Source: Psychrobacter sp. 4Bb
Lineage (GTDB): Bacteria; Pseudomonadota; Gammaproteobacteria; Pseudomonadales; Moraxellaceae
Direction of reading: 5' to 3'
Length of the DNA: 64,000 nucleotides
Assembly: GCF_002836735.1 (NCBI RefSeq)
Contig: NZ_PJAS01000051.1
Coordinates: 124,001 to 188,000 of the forward strand
Under the pieces are notes generated by a model. That model saw only the letters and a program-made list of their open reading frames with translations. It was not told the origin of the DNA and ran no database searches. Of this stretch, positions 1 through 8,233 are shown in pieces. Numbering within the stretch: position 1 is the first letter of the stretch; every line of letters starts with the position of its first letter. Position numbers and translations under genes: made by a program.

Positions 1-2
1 TG

Positions 3-83
3 ATAGGTTCTGCTCTGATTGTCTTACCTTTGATTTGGCTCGCCACGCTTGAGTCTATTAAATATAAAAGAACAGCCTTATAG
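3..83 (+). CDS. C-terminal end of a membrane protein (partial, 5' end outside window)
   Basis: An open frame enters from the left edge and stops with TAG at 81-83. It encodes 26 residues: a hydrophobic stretch (IGSALIVLPLIWLATLES) and a basic tail (IKYKRTAL). This looks like the last transmembrane helix and cytoplasmic tail of a transporter. The gene lies about 200 bp upstream of a DMSP lyase on the same strand, where a betaine/DMSP-type transporter would make sense, but too little is visible to name the family. No Shine-Dalgarno or start codon is within the window. Confidence 0.45.
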   Translation: MGSALIVLPLIWLATLESIKYKRTAL

Positions 84-278
84 CGTTTTGAAACATAGAG
101 AGCGGATAAAGAAAGCGTCATAATATTCGCATGAATTTATGTCATGAATTCGTGTGTTTAAATCGTTTTTTTCATACTCATTTTTTGTGGCAAATTACTA
201 TAGATACAACCATTCAGGCAAGGCTCTAGTCTTCAATGGAGCCTGTGTTTGTTGGAGTTATTACTATAGGGAGGCCAA
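84..278. promoter_or_regulatory. dddP upstream region with a direct repeat
   Basis: This AT-rich spacer precedes the DMSP lyase gene. The octamer CATGAATT occurs twice (130-137 and 143-150), 13 bp apart, within a partly palindromic stretch. That is compatible with a regulator site, but no regulator gene is adjacent. A good Shine-Dalgarno AGGGAGG sits at 268-274, four bases before the first ATG and seven before the second. No hairpin terminator is obvious for the preceding membrane protein. Confidence 0.3.
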
Positions 279-1631
279 ATGATGAGCAACATAACCACAT
301 TTTCAGTCACATCTTCAAATCGAAAAATCGACCCTTCACGGCGTCGAGGTGGCACGTTTAAAGCTGATGGCTCTTTGAACGATAATGACCGTGTCGAGAT
401 AGGTCCAACAGATCTTGCATTCAATGAGTGGGCTGAGCTAGGGCTGACACCTCCTAACCTTACACGAATGCGTGAATACCGCCTCCAAAGAATCGTAAAA
501 GAACTACAGAAAAGAGATCTTAGCGGTATCTTATTGTTTGATCCTCTTAATATTCGATATGCGACTGACTCCACAAATATGCAGGTATGGGTAACCCACA
601 ATCACTCTAGAGCCTGTTTTGTATCGGCATCAGGCCATCTTATTTTATGGGATTTTCACAATTGTGAGCACTTATCAGCACACCTTCCTTTGATCAAAGA
701 AGTCAGAGGAGGCGCTTCTTTCTTCTACTTTGAAACCGGTGATAGAACTGACGAACATGCCTCTAGGTTTGCTTCAGAAATTCAATCTATTTTACGGGAG
801 CATGCTGGAGCCAATAAAAGATTGGCTATCGATAAAATTGAAATTGCTGGTTTCAATAAGATAAAACAGTTAGGAATCGATGTTTTTGATGGTCAGGAAG
901 TGATGGAGTTTGCTCGATCTATTAAGAACGAAGATGAAATTAATGCCATGCGATGTTCAATTGCCTCAACAGAGGTTGCGATTAAGTGCATGCAAGAAGC
1001 AATAGTACCCGGCATCACTGAGAATGACATATGGTCTATTCTTCATGCGGAAAATATTCGTCGAGGTGGTGAGTGGATAGAATGTCGAATTCTTTCTTCA
1101 GGGCCTAGAACCAATCCTTGGTTTCAAGAAAGCGGCCCTCGAATTGTGAAGGAGGGTGAGTTACTTGCATTCGATACAGATCTGATTGGCCCTTATGGAA
1201 TGTGTGCAGACTTGTCTCGAACTTGGATGATTGGAGAGAGCTTGCCAAGTGCAGAGCAAAAGCATCTCTATCAGGTAGCTTATGAACACATCCAACACAA
1301 CATGAATATATTGAAACCAGGAATGACATTTGAAGAGGTGACAAAATCTGGTTTATTGCTTCCTGAAGAATATAGAGCGCAAAGATATGGTGTGATGATG
1401 CATGGCGTTGGTCTTTGTGATGAATACCCGTCTATTCGTTACCCCGAAGACCTTGAATGCCATGGCTATAGTGGTGTGTTGGAGCCGGGCATGGCCCTCT
1501 GCGTTGAAGCGTATGTAGGTCGAGTTGGTAGTAAAAGTGGTGTCAAACTTGAAGATCAAATCATTATTACAGACACTGGGTTTGAAAACCTTACTAATTA
1601 TCCATTCGAAGCCGCTTTATTGGCTAATTAA
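279..1631 (+). CDS. dddP: DMSP lyase DddP (M24 peptidase fold)
   Basis: Predicted to cleave dimethylsulfoniopropionate to dimethyl sulfide and acrylate in the cytoplasm. The protein is 450 aa, near the roughly 447 aa of Roseovarius DddP. Family hallmarks are visible in order: RKIDPS near residue 15, NDNDRVEIGPT near 34, FDPLNIRYATDSTNMQ at 87-102, HAENIRRGGEWIE at 256-268 and SGPRTNPWFQE at 274-284. The metal ligands fall at D301, D311, H375, E410 and E425, and the catalytic Asp at D381. Each is exactly four residues past the numbering I recall for Ruegeria DddP (D297, D307, H371, E406, E421, D377). This separates it from ordinary M24 Xaa-Pro aminopeptidases. The gene stands alone; no acuI/acuK-type acrylate genes follow. 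Two tandem ATGs (279, 282) share one strong ribosome site. Confidence 0.93.
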   Translation: MMSNITTFSVTSSNRKIDPSRRRGGTFKADGSLNDNDRVEIGPTDLAFNEWAELGLTPPNLTRMREYRLQRIVKELQKRDLSGILLFDPLNIRYATDSTNMQVWVTHNHSRACFVSASGHLILWDFHNCEHLSAHLPLIKEVRGGASFFYFETGDRTDEHASRFASEIQSILREHAGANKRLAIDKIEIAGFNKIKQLGIDVFDGQEVMEFARSIKNEDEINAMRCSIASTEVAIKCMQEAIVPGITENDIWSILHAENIRRGGEWIECRILSSGPRTNPWFQESGPRIVKEGELLAFDTDLIGPYGMCADLSRTWMIGESLPSAEQKHLYQVAYEHIQHNMNILKPGMTFEEVTKSGLLLPEEYRAQRYGVMMHGVGLCDEYPSIRYPEDLECHGYSGVLEPGMALCVEAYVGRVGSKSGVKLEDQIIITDTGFENLTNYPFEAALLAN

Positions 1632-1719
1632 AGATAGTTTATTGGTTGTATGAATATTGTCTCAGAGCTTTTGGATTATGCTTATTTGAATATCATTGAT
1701 GGTCATCTATAAAAGCTTG

Positions 1720-2334
1720 TTAAGATAAAGATTTGACATAGGTATAGTGTATTATCTGCGGATTTAGGTGGTTAGGATACTGATCAACACGTTGATAGCC
1801 ATTCTTATCGTAGTACTGATAAGTACATAAAGTGTCTGTATGTGATGCATACGTGGTTACGCCCTGTGCCACGAGATAAGTCTCAAATGCCTGAATTAGC
1901 GTCGCTCCAATACGGTGGCGACGATAGTCAGGATCTACACAGAAGAACTGTAATTCGTTATCAAAATCGACTGTCTTTCGTTTCGCACCAGCCGTTTCTT
2001 TTTTCTGTAAATCACTTAATACCTGTCGACCTTGTTCAGATAGACCCAGCTTGTTTTCTATCTGATCAATAATGGGCTTATCATCGAATGACAAAGCTTT
2101 ATGTGGATCTTGTCTAGTGTTCCCTATCACCACACCACAAATAATGTCATCATATTCTGCAACTTGTATAAAAGTAGCATAATGACAGTCTTTAGCTAGA
2201 AATAGGGTAGCCAGTTGCTTTAGAACCTGCTTATCTGTAGCAGTAGTAAATACACTCAAATTCATATTGACGACAAAGAGGTCGACAATGGCTGCAAAAT
2301 CTTTAGGCGTAGCACGACGATACTGTATTGTCAT
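1720..2334 (-). CDS. GNAT-family N-acetyltransferase
   Basis: A 204-aa protein with the GNAT acetyl-CoA signature VDPDYRRHRIGATLIQAF around residues 133-150: beta-4, then R/Q-x-x-G-x-G/A variant RRHRIGA and helix 3. A C-terminal strand region contains the usual YDKNGYQRVDQYP ending. The substrate cannot be read from the sequence. A central segment (about 85-118, rich in Lys and Gln) is longer than in minimal GNATs. It is transcribed away from dddP (convergent) and lies downstream of the MBL-fold gene, from which a strong hairpin at 2361-2401 separates it, so it probably has its own promoter. Confidence 0.8.
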   Translation of the reverse strand: MTIQYRRATPKDFAAIVDLFVVNMNLSVFTTATDKQVLKQLATLFLAKDCHYATFIQVAEYDDIICGVVIGNTRQDPHKALSFDDKPIIDQIENKLGLSEQGRQVLSDLQKKETAGAKRKTVDFDNELQFFCVDPDYRRHRIGATLIQAFETYLVAQGVTTYASHTDTLCTYQYYDKNGYQRVDQYPNHLNPQIIHYTYVKSLS

Positions 2335-2360
2335 TAGTCACTCTCATTTATCATTAAAAG

Positions 2361-2401
2361 TGCTAGCGTATGCTGATTGACCGAGCATTCATACGCCAGC
2401 A
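2361..2401 (-). terminator. Hairpin terminator of the MBL-fold gene
   Basis: Inverted arms GCTAGCGTATG and CATACGCCAGC pair with one mismatch, and an inner TGCT/AGCA pairing extends the stem. Read on the minus strand the hairpin is followed by ACTTTTAATG. It lies directly after the MBL-fold gene and before the GNAT gene. Confidence 0.6.
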
Positions 2402-2466
2402 TTTTGACACTCGTATTTCGCTAACAGACTTATCAAATAATGATATTTATATCTAATAGTCCGTAT

Positions 2467-3342
2467 TTACCACTTCATTTCACCTGTATTGACTTGACTG
2501 CTCAACTCTAAATCACTTCCTCCGGGCAACGCTGGATAAGCTGATTTCATGGTAGAAATCACTTTTTCTGACTGCTTGGAGTCTTGCTTTTTTGCCTCAT
2601 CCAGTGCTTGCTCAAAGGTTTTTAGATAACTGAGAGTGAAATCAACAGCATAGTCTTTTTTGAGTAGGTTGCCTGAATAGTGACCTGGTAGCACAAGGTT
2701 TGGCTTTAATTGCTTCATGTGTTCCAATGATTGCATCCAATCGCTACGAGCTTCTTTAGTTTGGGTATCAGCAGTCCACACATGCATACCTGATGTTACT
2801 GACACACCGCCGAACACAGTTTTTGACTCTGGTACCCACATGTATGCTTGATGGGTTCCCATCTCCTTGATTTCAATTTTGTGACCTTCTAGGGTCAGTG
2901 TAGACTGATCAAGTGTTTGCGGTACTGTGATCTTGGTAGGCGCATGCTTGCCAAGGATTGGACCCCAATGCTTTAATTTTGCATCTTTAGTCGCCTCAAT
3001 GTGTTCAATAATAGAAGGGCTAGACATAACCTTCACATTAGGGAAGGCTTTGACTAAAGGCTGAAGACCGAAATAGTAATCTGGATCGCCTGCCGTGATA
3101 TAAATCATTTTTAGGTCTTTATTACTTTTTTTGATCATATCAACCAAAGCTTCACCATCTTTGACACTAAACTGTGCATCGAACAAGATAGCATCTTTCT
3201 CGCCACTTGCCAGCACAGAGGTCACTGGGAAAATAGCATTTTGATCAGGTTTATATGCTTGCAGTTGTAGATCGGCTGCGTTTACTTGGGTTGCGAGCAG
3301 TAGCACACTGGCCGCCATAGAAGCTGTCATTAATTTTTTCAT
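2467..3342 (-). CDS. Secreted MBL-fold protein with degenerate metal motif
   Basis: A 291-aa protein with a Sec signal peptide (MKK, hydrophobic core, cleavage after VNA near residue 22), so it is predicted to be periplasmic. The body matches the metallo-beta-lactamase fold: VLASGEKDAILFDAQFS (strand pair), a glycine after the motif, GTHQAYMWVPES and a late LPGHYSGN. The canonical T-HxHxDH-xxG signature reads T83-A84-G85-D86-P87-D88-Y89-Y90-F91-G92, so all three zinc-binding histidines of that motif are replaced while its Asp is kept. It may bind a different metal set, or have lost hydrolase activity. It is divergent from the LysR gene at 3490, a likely regulator. The ATG has an AGGTGA ribosome site. 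Confidence 0.8.
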   Translation of the reverse strand: MKKLMTASMAASVLLLATQVNAADLQLQAYKPDQNAIFPVTSVLASGEKDAILFDAQFSVKDGEALVDMIKKSNKDLKMIYITAGDPDYYFGLQPLVKAFPNVKVMSSPSIIEHIEATKDAKLKHWGPILGKHAPTKITVPQTLDQSTLTLEGHKIEIKEMGTHQAYMWVPESKTVFGGVSVTSGMHVWTADTQTKEARSDWMQSLEHMKQLKPNLVLPGHYSGNLLKKDYAVDFTLSYLKTFEQALDEAKKQDSKQSEKVISTMKSAYPALPGGSDLELSSQVNTGEMKW

Positions 3343-3489
3343 AGTTCACCTATATTTTCGTTTGAGTAAATAGACCGCGTTAATAGCGGTATTCGTTGTT
3401 AGTGGCTATTCTATTCGATTGTATTTCGTTTAAATACGCTATAATTCGGCATTTACTGTTTCAGTTTTCGCGCAAATAAGGATGTAGAG
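3343..3489. promoter_or_regulatory. Divergent promoter region between MBL-fold gene and LysR
   Basis: This 147-bp spacer must carry promoters in both directions. It holds a short inverted repeat ACCGC-N7-GCGGT at 3374-3390 and two TTTCGTTT-like segments (3356-3363 and 3424-3431). Such dyads are typical of LysR binding regions, but no footprint is implied. An AAGGA ribosome site precedes the LysR ATG. Confidence 0.4.
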
Positions 3490-4383
3490 ATGGATAGGCT
3501 GACCGCGTTGCAGGTGTTTATTACGATCGTCGAGCAAGGTAGCTTGAGCCGTGCCGCGGACAATTTAGACATGTCTAGAGCTAAGGTAACGCGCTATCTG
3601 ACAGAGCTTGAGAGCTGGATGGATATGCGCTTATTACATCGCACCACTAGAAGTCTGAGCCTCACTGCACCTGGTGAGCAGACCCTTGAGGTGGCGTACC
3701 AGTTGCTTGGATTGACTGACTCGTTGGATCAGATACGCAATCAAAATACTTTGGAGCTAAAAGGTCAGCTGCGAATCACTGCCAGCTTTTCGCTGATTGA
3801 TAGCCTGTTGATGGATGTGGTTGGTCGTTTTGTCTCTCACTGGCCGCAAACAGCGATTGATATTCTTACCACTGATGATTCGGTCAATTTAGTTGATGCC
3901 CGTATTGACTTAGCTATTCGTATCACCAATGACTTGGAGCCAAATGTGGTTGCCAGACGTATCGGTGAGTGCCACTCTATCGTATGCGCTGCACCTGAGT
4001 ATTTACAAAGGCGTGGCAGACCTACAGATGTACAGTCGCTTATACATCACAACTGTCTATCGTTTGCGTATTTTGGACGGTCTGCATGGGTGTTCGATGG
4101 GCCAAATGGTCCAGAGTCTGTTCCTATTTCTGGCAATATCAGCGCCAATATCTCTGAAGTCTTGCTCTCTGCCACGTTGCGTGGACATGGGATCAGCTTA
4201 CAGCCATCTGGCGCAGTCAAATCTTTGATTGCATCTGGACAACTTATTGAGTTATTGCCTGAATGGAAACCTAAAACTTTGGGTGTTTATGTGGTTTATG
4301 CCAATCGAAAGCAGGTGACACCACTACAAAGAAAGTTTATTGATTTTCTCGCCGAAGAAATAAAGCGTTCGCCTTATTGGTAG
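3490..4383 (+). CDS. LysR-family transcriptional regulator
   Basis: A 297-aa regulator of standard LysR length. The N-terminal winged helix-turn-helix covers residues 1-60 (MDRLTALQVFITIVEQGSLS, then AADNLDMSRAKVTRYLTELE as the recognition region). An effector-binding domain follows from about 90 to the end, with the LysR signature LRITASFSLID and a conserved GHGISLQPSGAV segment. It belongs to the CrgA/DsdC-like subgroup by style. It is divergent from the MBL-fold gene at 3342, so that gene is the most likely target, along with autoregulation. The effector is unknown. Confidence 0.88.
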   Translation: MDRLTALQVFITIVEQGSLSRAADNLDMSRAKVTRYLTELESWMDMRLLHRTTRSLSLTAPGEQTLEVAYQLLGLTDSLDQIRNQNTLELKGQLRITASFSLIDSLLMDVVGRFVSHWPQTAIDILTTDDSVNLVDARIDLAIRITNDLEPNVVARRIGECHSIVCAAPEYLQRRGRPTDVQSLIHHNCLSFAYFGRSAWVFDGPNGPESVPISGNISANISEVLLSATLRGHGISLQPSGAVKSLIASGQLIELLPEWKPKTLGVYVVYANRKQVTPLQRKFIDFLAEEIKRSPYW

Positions 4384-4564
4384 CAAAAAACTCATAAACT
4401 AGGATATTAATAGATAGGAAAAATAGACAGGAAATATCTTACGACGGCTCTAATGTTAACATTAGCCAATAGGTATTTATTGCTACTATGATTGAGGATT
4501 AAAGGCGTAGATTATGCATAGTCTGATTACGCATAAAAGGGGTTATCGCTTCTATATATATGAA

Positions 4565-4954
4565 CTAATACATGGTTTGATCATTAGCAGAACCCTTAGG
4601 TATTTGCTGGATAGAATCCCAATGCTCAACAATTTTCCCACTATTATCAAATCGAAAGAAATCCATCGTCACGAATTCATCGATGGTTTTATCTTCGTTA
4701 TGCCAGACTTGATGGGTATGCAATGAGACTAAGTCATCTTCAGTGATACAACGTACAAACTCAATTGACTTATTTGGATACTGTGCTTGCATCCGTTCAA
4801 AGTATTCAATAAATCCTGATTTACCATTGGCTACAGCGGGATTGTGTTGAATATAATCATCACCTACATAATCAGCGACAGCTTTTTGTGGATTACCCTC
4901 GTAAGCGGTCTTATAGAACGCGATAGCATTTTTTTTATTGTTTGCCAAATTCAT
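4565..4954 (-). CDS. SnoaL-like / NTF2-fold protein
   Basis: A 129-aa protein of the SnoaL-like polyketide cyclase/NTF2 superfamily. It opens with a helical segment containing AIAFYKTAYEGNPQKAVADY, then VGDDYIQHNPAVANGKSGF, a typical SnoaL element in which His and Asp line a pocket. Strands VRCITEDDLVSLHTHQVW and FVTMDFFRFDNSGKIVEHWD follow, the last being the most conserved part of the family. Members include small isomerases, cyclases and proteins without known activity, so no reaction is assigned. GGAG lies six bases before the ATG. It stands alone between a LysR gene and a nitroreductase gene. Confidence 0.78.
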   Translation of the reverse strand: MNLANNKKNAIAFYKTAYEGNPQKAVADYVGDDYIQHNPAVANGKSGFIEYFERMQAQYPNKSIEFVRCITEDDLVSLHTHQVWHNEDKTIDEFVTMDFFRFDNSGKIVEHWDSIQQIPKGSANDQTMY

Positions 4955-5125
4955 CGTCGGCTCCAGTTATTATTTATGTTTACTTTGAAAACAACATAGT
5001 AGATTAATAAGAAATATTATTAAAAAACGTCAGAAAATCTATAGCAGAAACTCAAACGGCCAATAGCAACGCTAAAATTATGCTTATTGACCATTTGATA
5101 ATGTTCAACAGACCCTAATGATTGC

Positions 5126-5782
5126 TTAAGCCCTAATAAAAATAGTCTCTTCACTCAAGCGTGATTTAGGTATTTTGGCATTAAAGTCATCATCGCTGCG
5201 GTAGCCAAACGATACCACTGCCACAGCAGAATATCCTTTGCTACGTAAGTCGAACTCCGTATCAAGCGCCTGTAAATCAACGCCTTCCATAGGGACGGTA
5301 TCAATACCCAAAAGCGCGCTGCCCAATAGTACTCCGCCCATGTTGAGATATACCTGTTTGGCAAGCCAATGTGGCTCATCTTTGGCATCGAAGCGATGCA
5401 TATCTAAGAACAATTGGCGACCTTGATGCATCTGTGCTTTGAATTCTGGCTGCGCATAGCGACCATCTTGATCTTCTTTTTCTAAAACCGCCTGCATGTA
5501 TTCATCGTCGGCATGGATACGAGTACAGAAAACCACCACATGTGAGGCATCTAGGACTTTAGGTGTATTAAAATGAAAGGCACCTTGCGTGCTTTTGGCA
5601 ATGCGTGCTTTGCCTGCGTCATCATCTGCAATGACAAAGCTCCATGGTTGAATATTGGTGCTTGATGGACTCATTTGTAGCATGTCTTTGATCTGCTCAA
5701 AATCTTCAGCAGATATCTTTTTATTGGCATCAAATACTTTGGTGCTGTAACGCCAGTTTAGTGCTTCATTAATGGTTTTCAT
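5126..5782 (-). CDS. nfsB: Oxygen-insensitive NAD(P)H nitroreductase (NfsB type)
   Basis: A 218-aa FMN-dependent nitroreductase, the same length as E. coli NfsB (217 aa). It shows the N-terminal FMN phosphate motif RYSTKVFD (12-19), the MSPSSTNIQPWSFVIADD segment (37-54) characteristic of the NfsB group, and the central WLAKQVYLNMGGVLLGSALL helix. The C-terminal part has AVVSFGYRSDDD and KIPKSRLSEE. NfsB-type enzymes reduce nitroaromatics and quinones by two-electron steps using NAD(P)H, as homodimers in the cytosol. The physiological substrate is unknown. It is monocistronic by spacing. Confidence 0.88.
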   Translation of the reverse strand: MKTINEALNWRYSTKVFDANKKISAEDFEQIKDMLQMSPSSTNIQPWSFVIADDDAGKARIAKSTQGAFHFNTPKVLDASHVVVFCTRIHADDEYMQAVLEKEDQDGRYAQPEFKAQMHQGRQLFLDMHRFDAKDEPHWLAKQVYLNMGGVLLGSALLGIDTVPMEGVDLQALDTEFDLRSKGYSAVAVVSFGYRSDDDFNAKIPKSRLSEETIFIRA

Positions 5783-6086
5783 GATTGTCCTTAAGTAAAG
5801 TAAGTTTCAGTTTTTTAGTCAGCTGGTAATACAAACGGATTTAACAAACGGTGCTACTCAATCCTTATTCGTGCATAGATAAGTTGAATGATTAGCCCGT
5901 CCTAGCGATGACTCATAATAGTAAAGTTCATACATTAGAACCACTAACTACAAGAGAAAACACTTTCAATATTATTTTGAGAATATGGCGTTTCTAATCT
6001 GTTTAAAGGTTATTTATTAGCTATATTAGGACGTATAATGAATGTACTTTATCAATTGATAAATTTATTAAACGCATAAACTGATC
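5783..6086. other. 304-bp intergenic region, no gene seen
   Basis: AT-rich spacer between the starts and ends of two minus-strand genes. It should hold the nitroreductase promoter and the 3' end of the oxygenase transcript. I find no convincing hairpin with a T-run, no RNA gene and no reading frame with protein-like composition. Confidence 0.5.
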
Positions 6087-7061
6087 TTAAAACGGTGCGA
6101 AATTATCAGGCTGACTGTGCGTAGCAGTCCAACGTTGATTGGCATCAATATGACTATTAAGCCCAACTCCTCGTGGTATTTGCATATTATCGCCATACAG
6201 CCAAAGCACCATATTGGTACGTTTGCCACTAGTAATTGGATGTGCGGCGTGCGGCACCGAGCCTCTATGAATAATCGCCATGCCAGGTTTAAAGATGGCA
6301 CGTTTGGTTTGCCCCAAATGGCGATCAACAAAGTCAACTTCTGATCCAGTAAAGTCTTCGCCTGGCAGATTTAGGTTAATATTCATAGTCACCGCTGAAG
6401 CATCAGTATGCAGTTGTAGCGATGTGTCGCCTGTCGGCTGGTATTGAATCGAGAACCCAAAGGTCTGAGTGTCATAGCCATAAACATTGGCAAATAATAG
6501 CCGAGCGATAGGACGCATATATTGATTCATGACTTTATGATAAAACGCCTGAAAATTAGGGGTGGCCAAATAGCCTAGTGAGCGCGCATCTAGCATGGCC
6601 CCATTACTGTTCAATGCGATACCATAAGGAGGACGTATTGGGATATTAGCGTCTGCGATTGCTTGCAGATAACGGCGCAGCGTTGATAGTTGTGCTGGAT
6701 CAAAGAGTTGTCCTTGGTATACGTCAGGTAGTATCTCTTGCCATAAATTTTTAACAGCCGTCTCCGTAGAAGGAGTGTGCCATGCTTGCGTCACTGCATC
6801 ACGTAGAGTTGGATCAAATAATGAGTCATCGAGTACAGGCAAGTCATGCTCAGTGGTTTCCCACTCTGCCCATGCTTGCTCTAGTAACTGGCTGTTTTGA
6901 TGCCAGAAATGCTCTACCGATGGTGCACGTCTAAGCATGTCTGATTTTGAAGGTAGTGGTAAGTTGCGTGCTTGCTGTAGTGCGCTTTGTTTATTATCTC
7001 TATCATGGTGGCTATGGTGTTGAGTAACCTGTGTGCTTGTAGGCCGTATTATAGTATCCAT
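6087..7061 (-). CDS. 2-oxoglutarate/Fe(II)-dependent oxygenase
   Basis: A 324-aa protein with a double-stranded beta-helix oxygenase domain in the C-terminal half. The iron facial triad is readable as H218-x-D220 (in LQLHTDAS) and H271, with the 2-oxoglutarate-binding R281 ten residues later in HAAHPITSGKRTNMVLWLYG. This H-x10-R spacing is that of the prolyl-4-hydroxylase-like group. FKPGMAIIHRGSVPH (257-271) supports the assignment. The N-terminal 140 residues are helical and have no recognisable domain. The first 20 residues are His/Gln-rich. It is divergent from a LysR gene at 7237. The substrate (protein, amino acid or lipid) cannot be deduced. Confidence 0.82.
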   Translation of the reverse strand: MDTIIRPTSTQVTQHHSHHDRDNKQSALQQARNLPLPSKSDMLRRAPSVEHFWHQNSQLLEQAWAEWETTEHDLPVLDDSLFDPTLRDAVTQAWHTPSTETAVKNLWQEILPDVYQGQLFDPAQLSTLRRYLQAIADANIPIRPPYGIALNSNGAMLDARSLGYLATPNFQAFYHKVMNQYMRPIARLLFANVYGYDTQTFGFSIQYQPTGDTSLQLHTDASAVTMNINLNLPGEDFTGSEVDFVDRHLGQTKRAIFKPGMAIIHRGSVPHAAHPITSGKRTNMVLWLYGDNMQIPRGVGLNSHIDANQRWTATHSQPDNFAPF

Positions 7062-7236
7062 CGTGTATCTCCAAATGTGTGAGTAAATCTTATAGGTGCA
7101 TGCTACTATAATTAATGATTTTGATAATCAGCAGGTTTAGAGAAACAGTTTCAATAATTTTTATATAATGATGAGGCTAGCAGCAGCAAGCGATGGTGGT
7201 TGCTAAGTTAGACGTTAATTGAACGAAGGCATGACG

Positions 7237-8151
7237 ATGAAAAATTTGCAGGATTTACGTATTTTTATTGAGACCGCTCGCTTAGGTAGCCTATCTGCCT
7301 GTGCTCGGCACTTAGATCTGTCGCCTGCCGTTGTGAGTGCAGCGGTCAAGCGATTAGAAGCCGAAATCGAGACGGTATTATTTGTTCGCTCTACTCGTAG
7401 GCTGCGTCTAACTAGCAAGGGTGAGCAATATTTGAAGCATTGCCGAGATGCGGTGGCTATCTTAGACAATGCTTACGCAGGACTACATGACAATGATGCT
7501 GAGCTGACCGGTACCATCCGACTGTCGGCATCATCAGATTTGGGACGAAACTTAATTTTGCCTTGGCTGGACGATTTTATAGACATTCACCCAAAAGTGA
7601 CGGTGCAGCTACATATGTCAGACAGCTATGTGGACTTGTACGGTCAGCAGATTGATTTGGCACTACGTTATGGCGCACCCAAAGATTCATCACTGGTCGC
7701 ATTACCCATAGTGTTGAATAATCGCCCTATACTGTGTGCGTCAAAGGATTATTTGAGCAAAATTTATAAGGATATCGGTATCCCAAAAATGCCGGAAGAT
7801 TTGTCGCAGCATAACTGCTTACGTTTGGGTCATGATGAAAAGTATTTGAGCGAGTGGACCTTTGAAAAAGAGGGCAAGACTAAACGTGTGGCAGTGGATG
7901 GGAATCGTAGAAGTAAAGACGGTGACGTTGTGCACCGCTGGGCAGTGGCGGGTAAAGGCATCGCATTAAAGTCTCAGTTAGATATAGCCGGCGATTTAAA
8001 GGCAGGGAGACTTGTCGAGGTGGAGTTGGACGGCTGGCAAGTGGCCAACTATCCACTATATTTGATTTGCCCAGAACGGCGATTAATCGATCCACTGTTT
8101 AATGCGGTCAAAGAATACTTGATTGAACGAGTAGAGCAAGTATTAAGGTAA
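7237..8151 (+). CDS. LysR-family transcriptional regulator
   Basis: A regulator of 304 aa from the ATG at 7237 (MKNLQDLRIFIETARLG). The frame is open from a TTG at 7219 and an ATG at 7231, but GAAGG at 7225-7229 is ideally spaced (seven bases) only for 7237, and the LysR family begins here. The HTH region is ACARHLDLSPAVVSAAVKRL. The effector domain begins with GTIRLSASSDLGR and continues through LALRYGAPKDSSLVALP. It is divergent from the 2OG oxygenase, its probable target. The effector is unknown. Confidence 0.87.
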   Translation: MKNLQDLRIFIETARLGSLSACARHLDLSPAVVSAAVKRLEAEIETVLFVRSTRRLRLTSKGEQYLKHCRDAVAILDNAYAGLHDNDAELTGTIRLSASSDLGRNLILPWLDDFIDIHPKVTVQLHMSDSYVDLYGQQIDLALRYGAPKDSSLVALPIVLNNRPILCASKDYLSKIYKDIGIPKMPEDLSQHNCLRLGHDEKYLSEWTFEKEGKTKRVAVDGNRRSKDGDVVHRWAVAGKGIALKSQLDIAGDLKAGRLVEVELDGWQVANYPLYLICPERRLIDPLFNAVKEYLIERVEQVLR

Positions 8152-8233
8152 AACGAAAACTAATTATTATCCTATTTAATCAGATGAGCAAAACAGCAGT
8201 CCCTATACGGTGATTGCTTTATGACTCTTTTAA

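Noticed and set aside
279-1631. Annotation as Xaa-Pro aminopeptidase or creatinase (M24 family)
   Set aside because: The M24 fold is shared, but the DddP-specific blocks and the catalytic Asp two residues after GLC are present, with the DddP residue spacing throughout.
7219-7236. TTG start for the LysR gene at 7219
   Set aside because: The ribosome site GAAGG lies downstream of this codon and fits the ATG at 7237.
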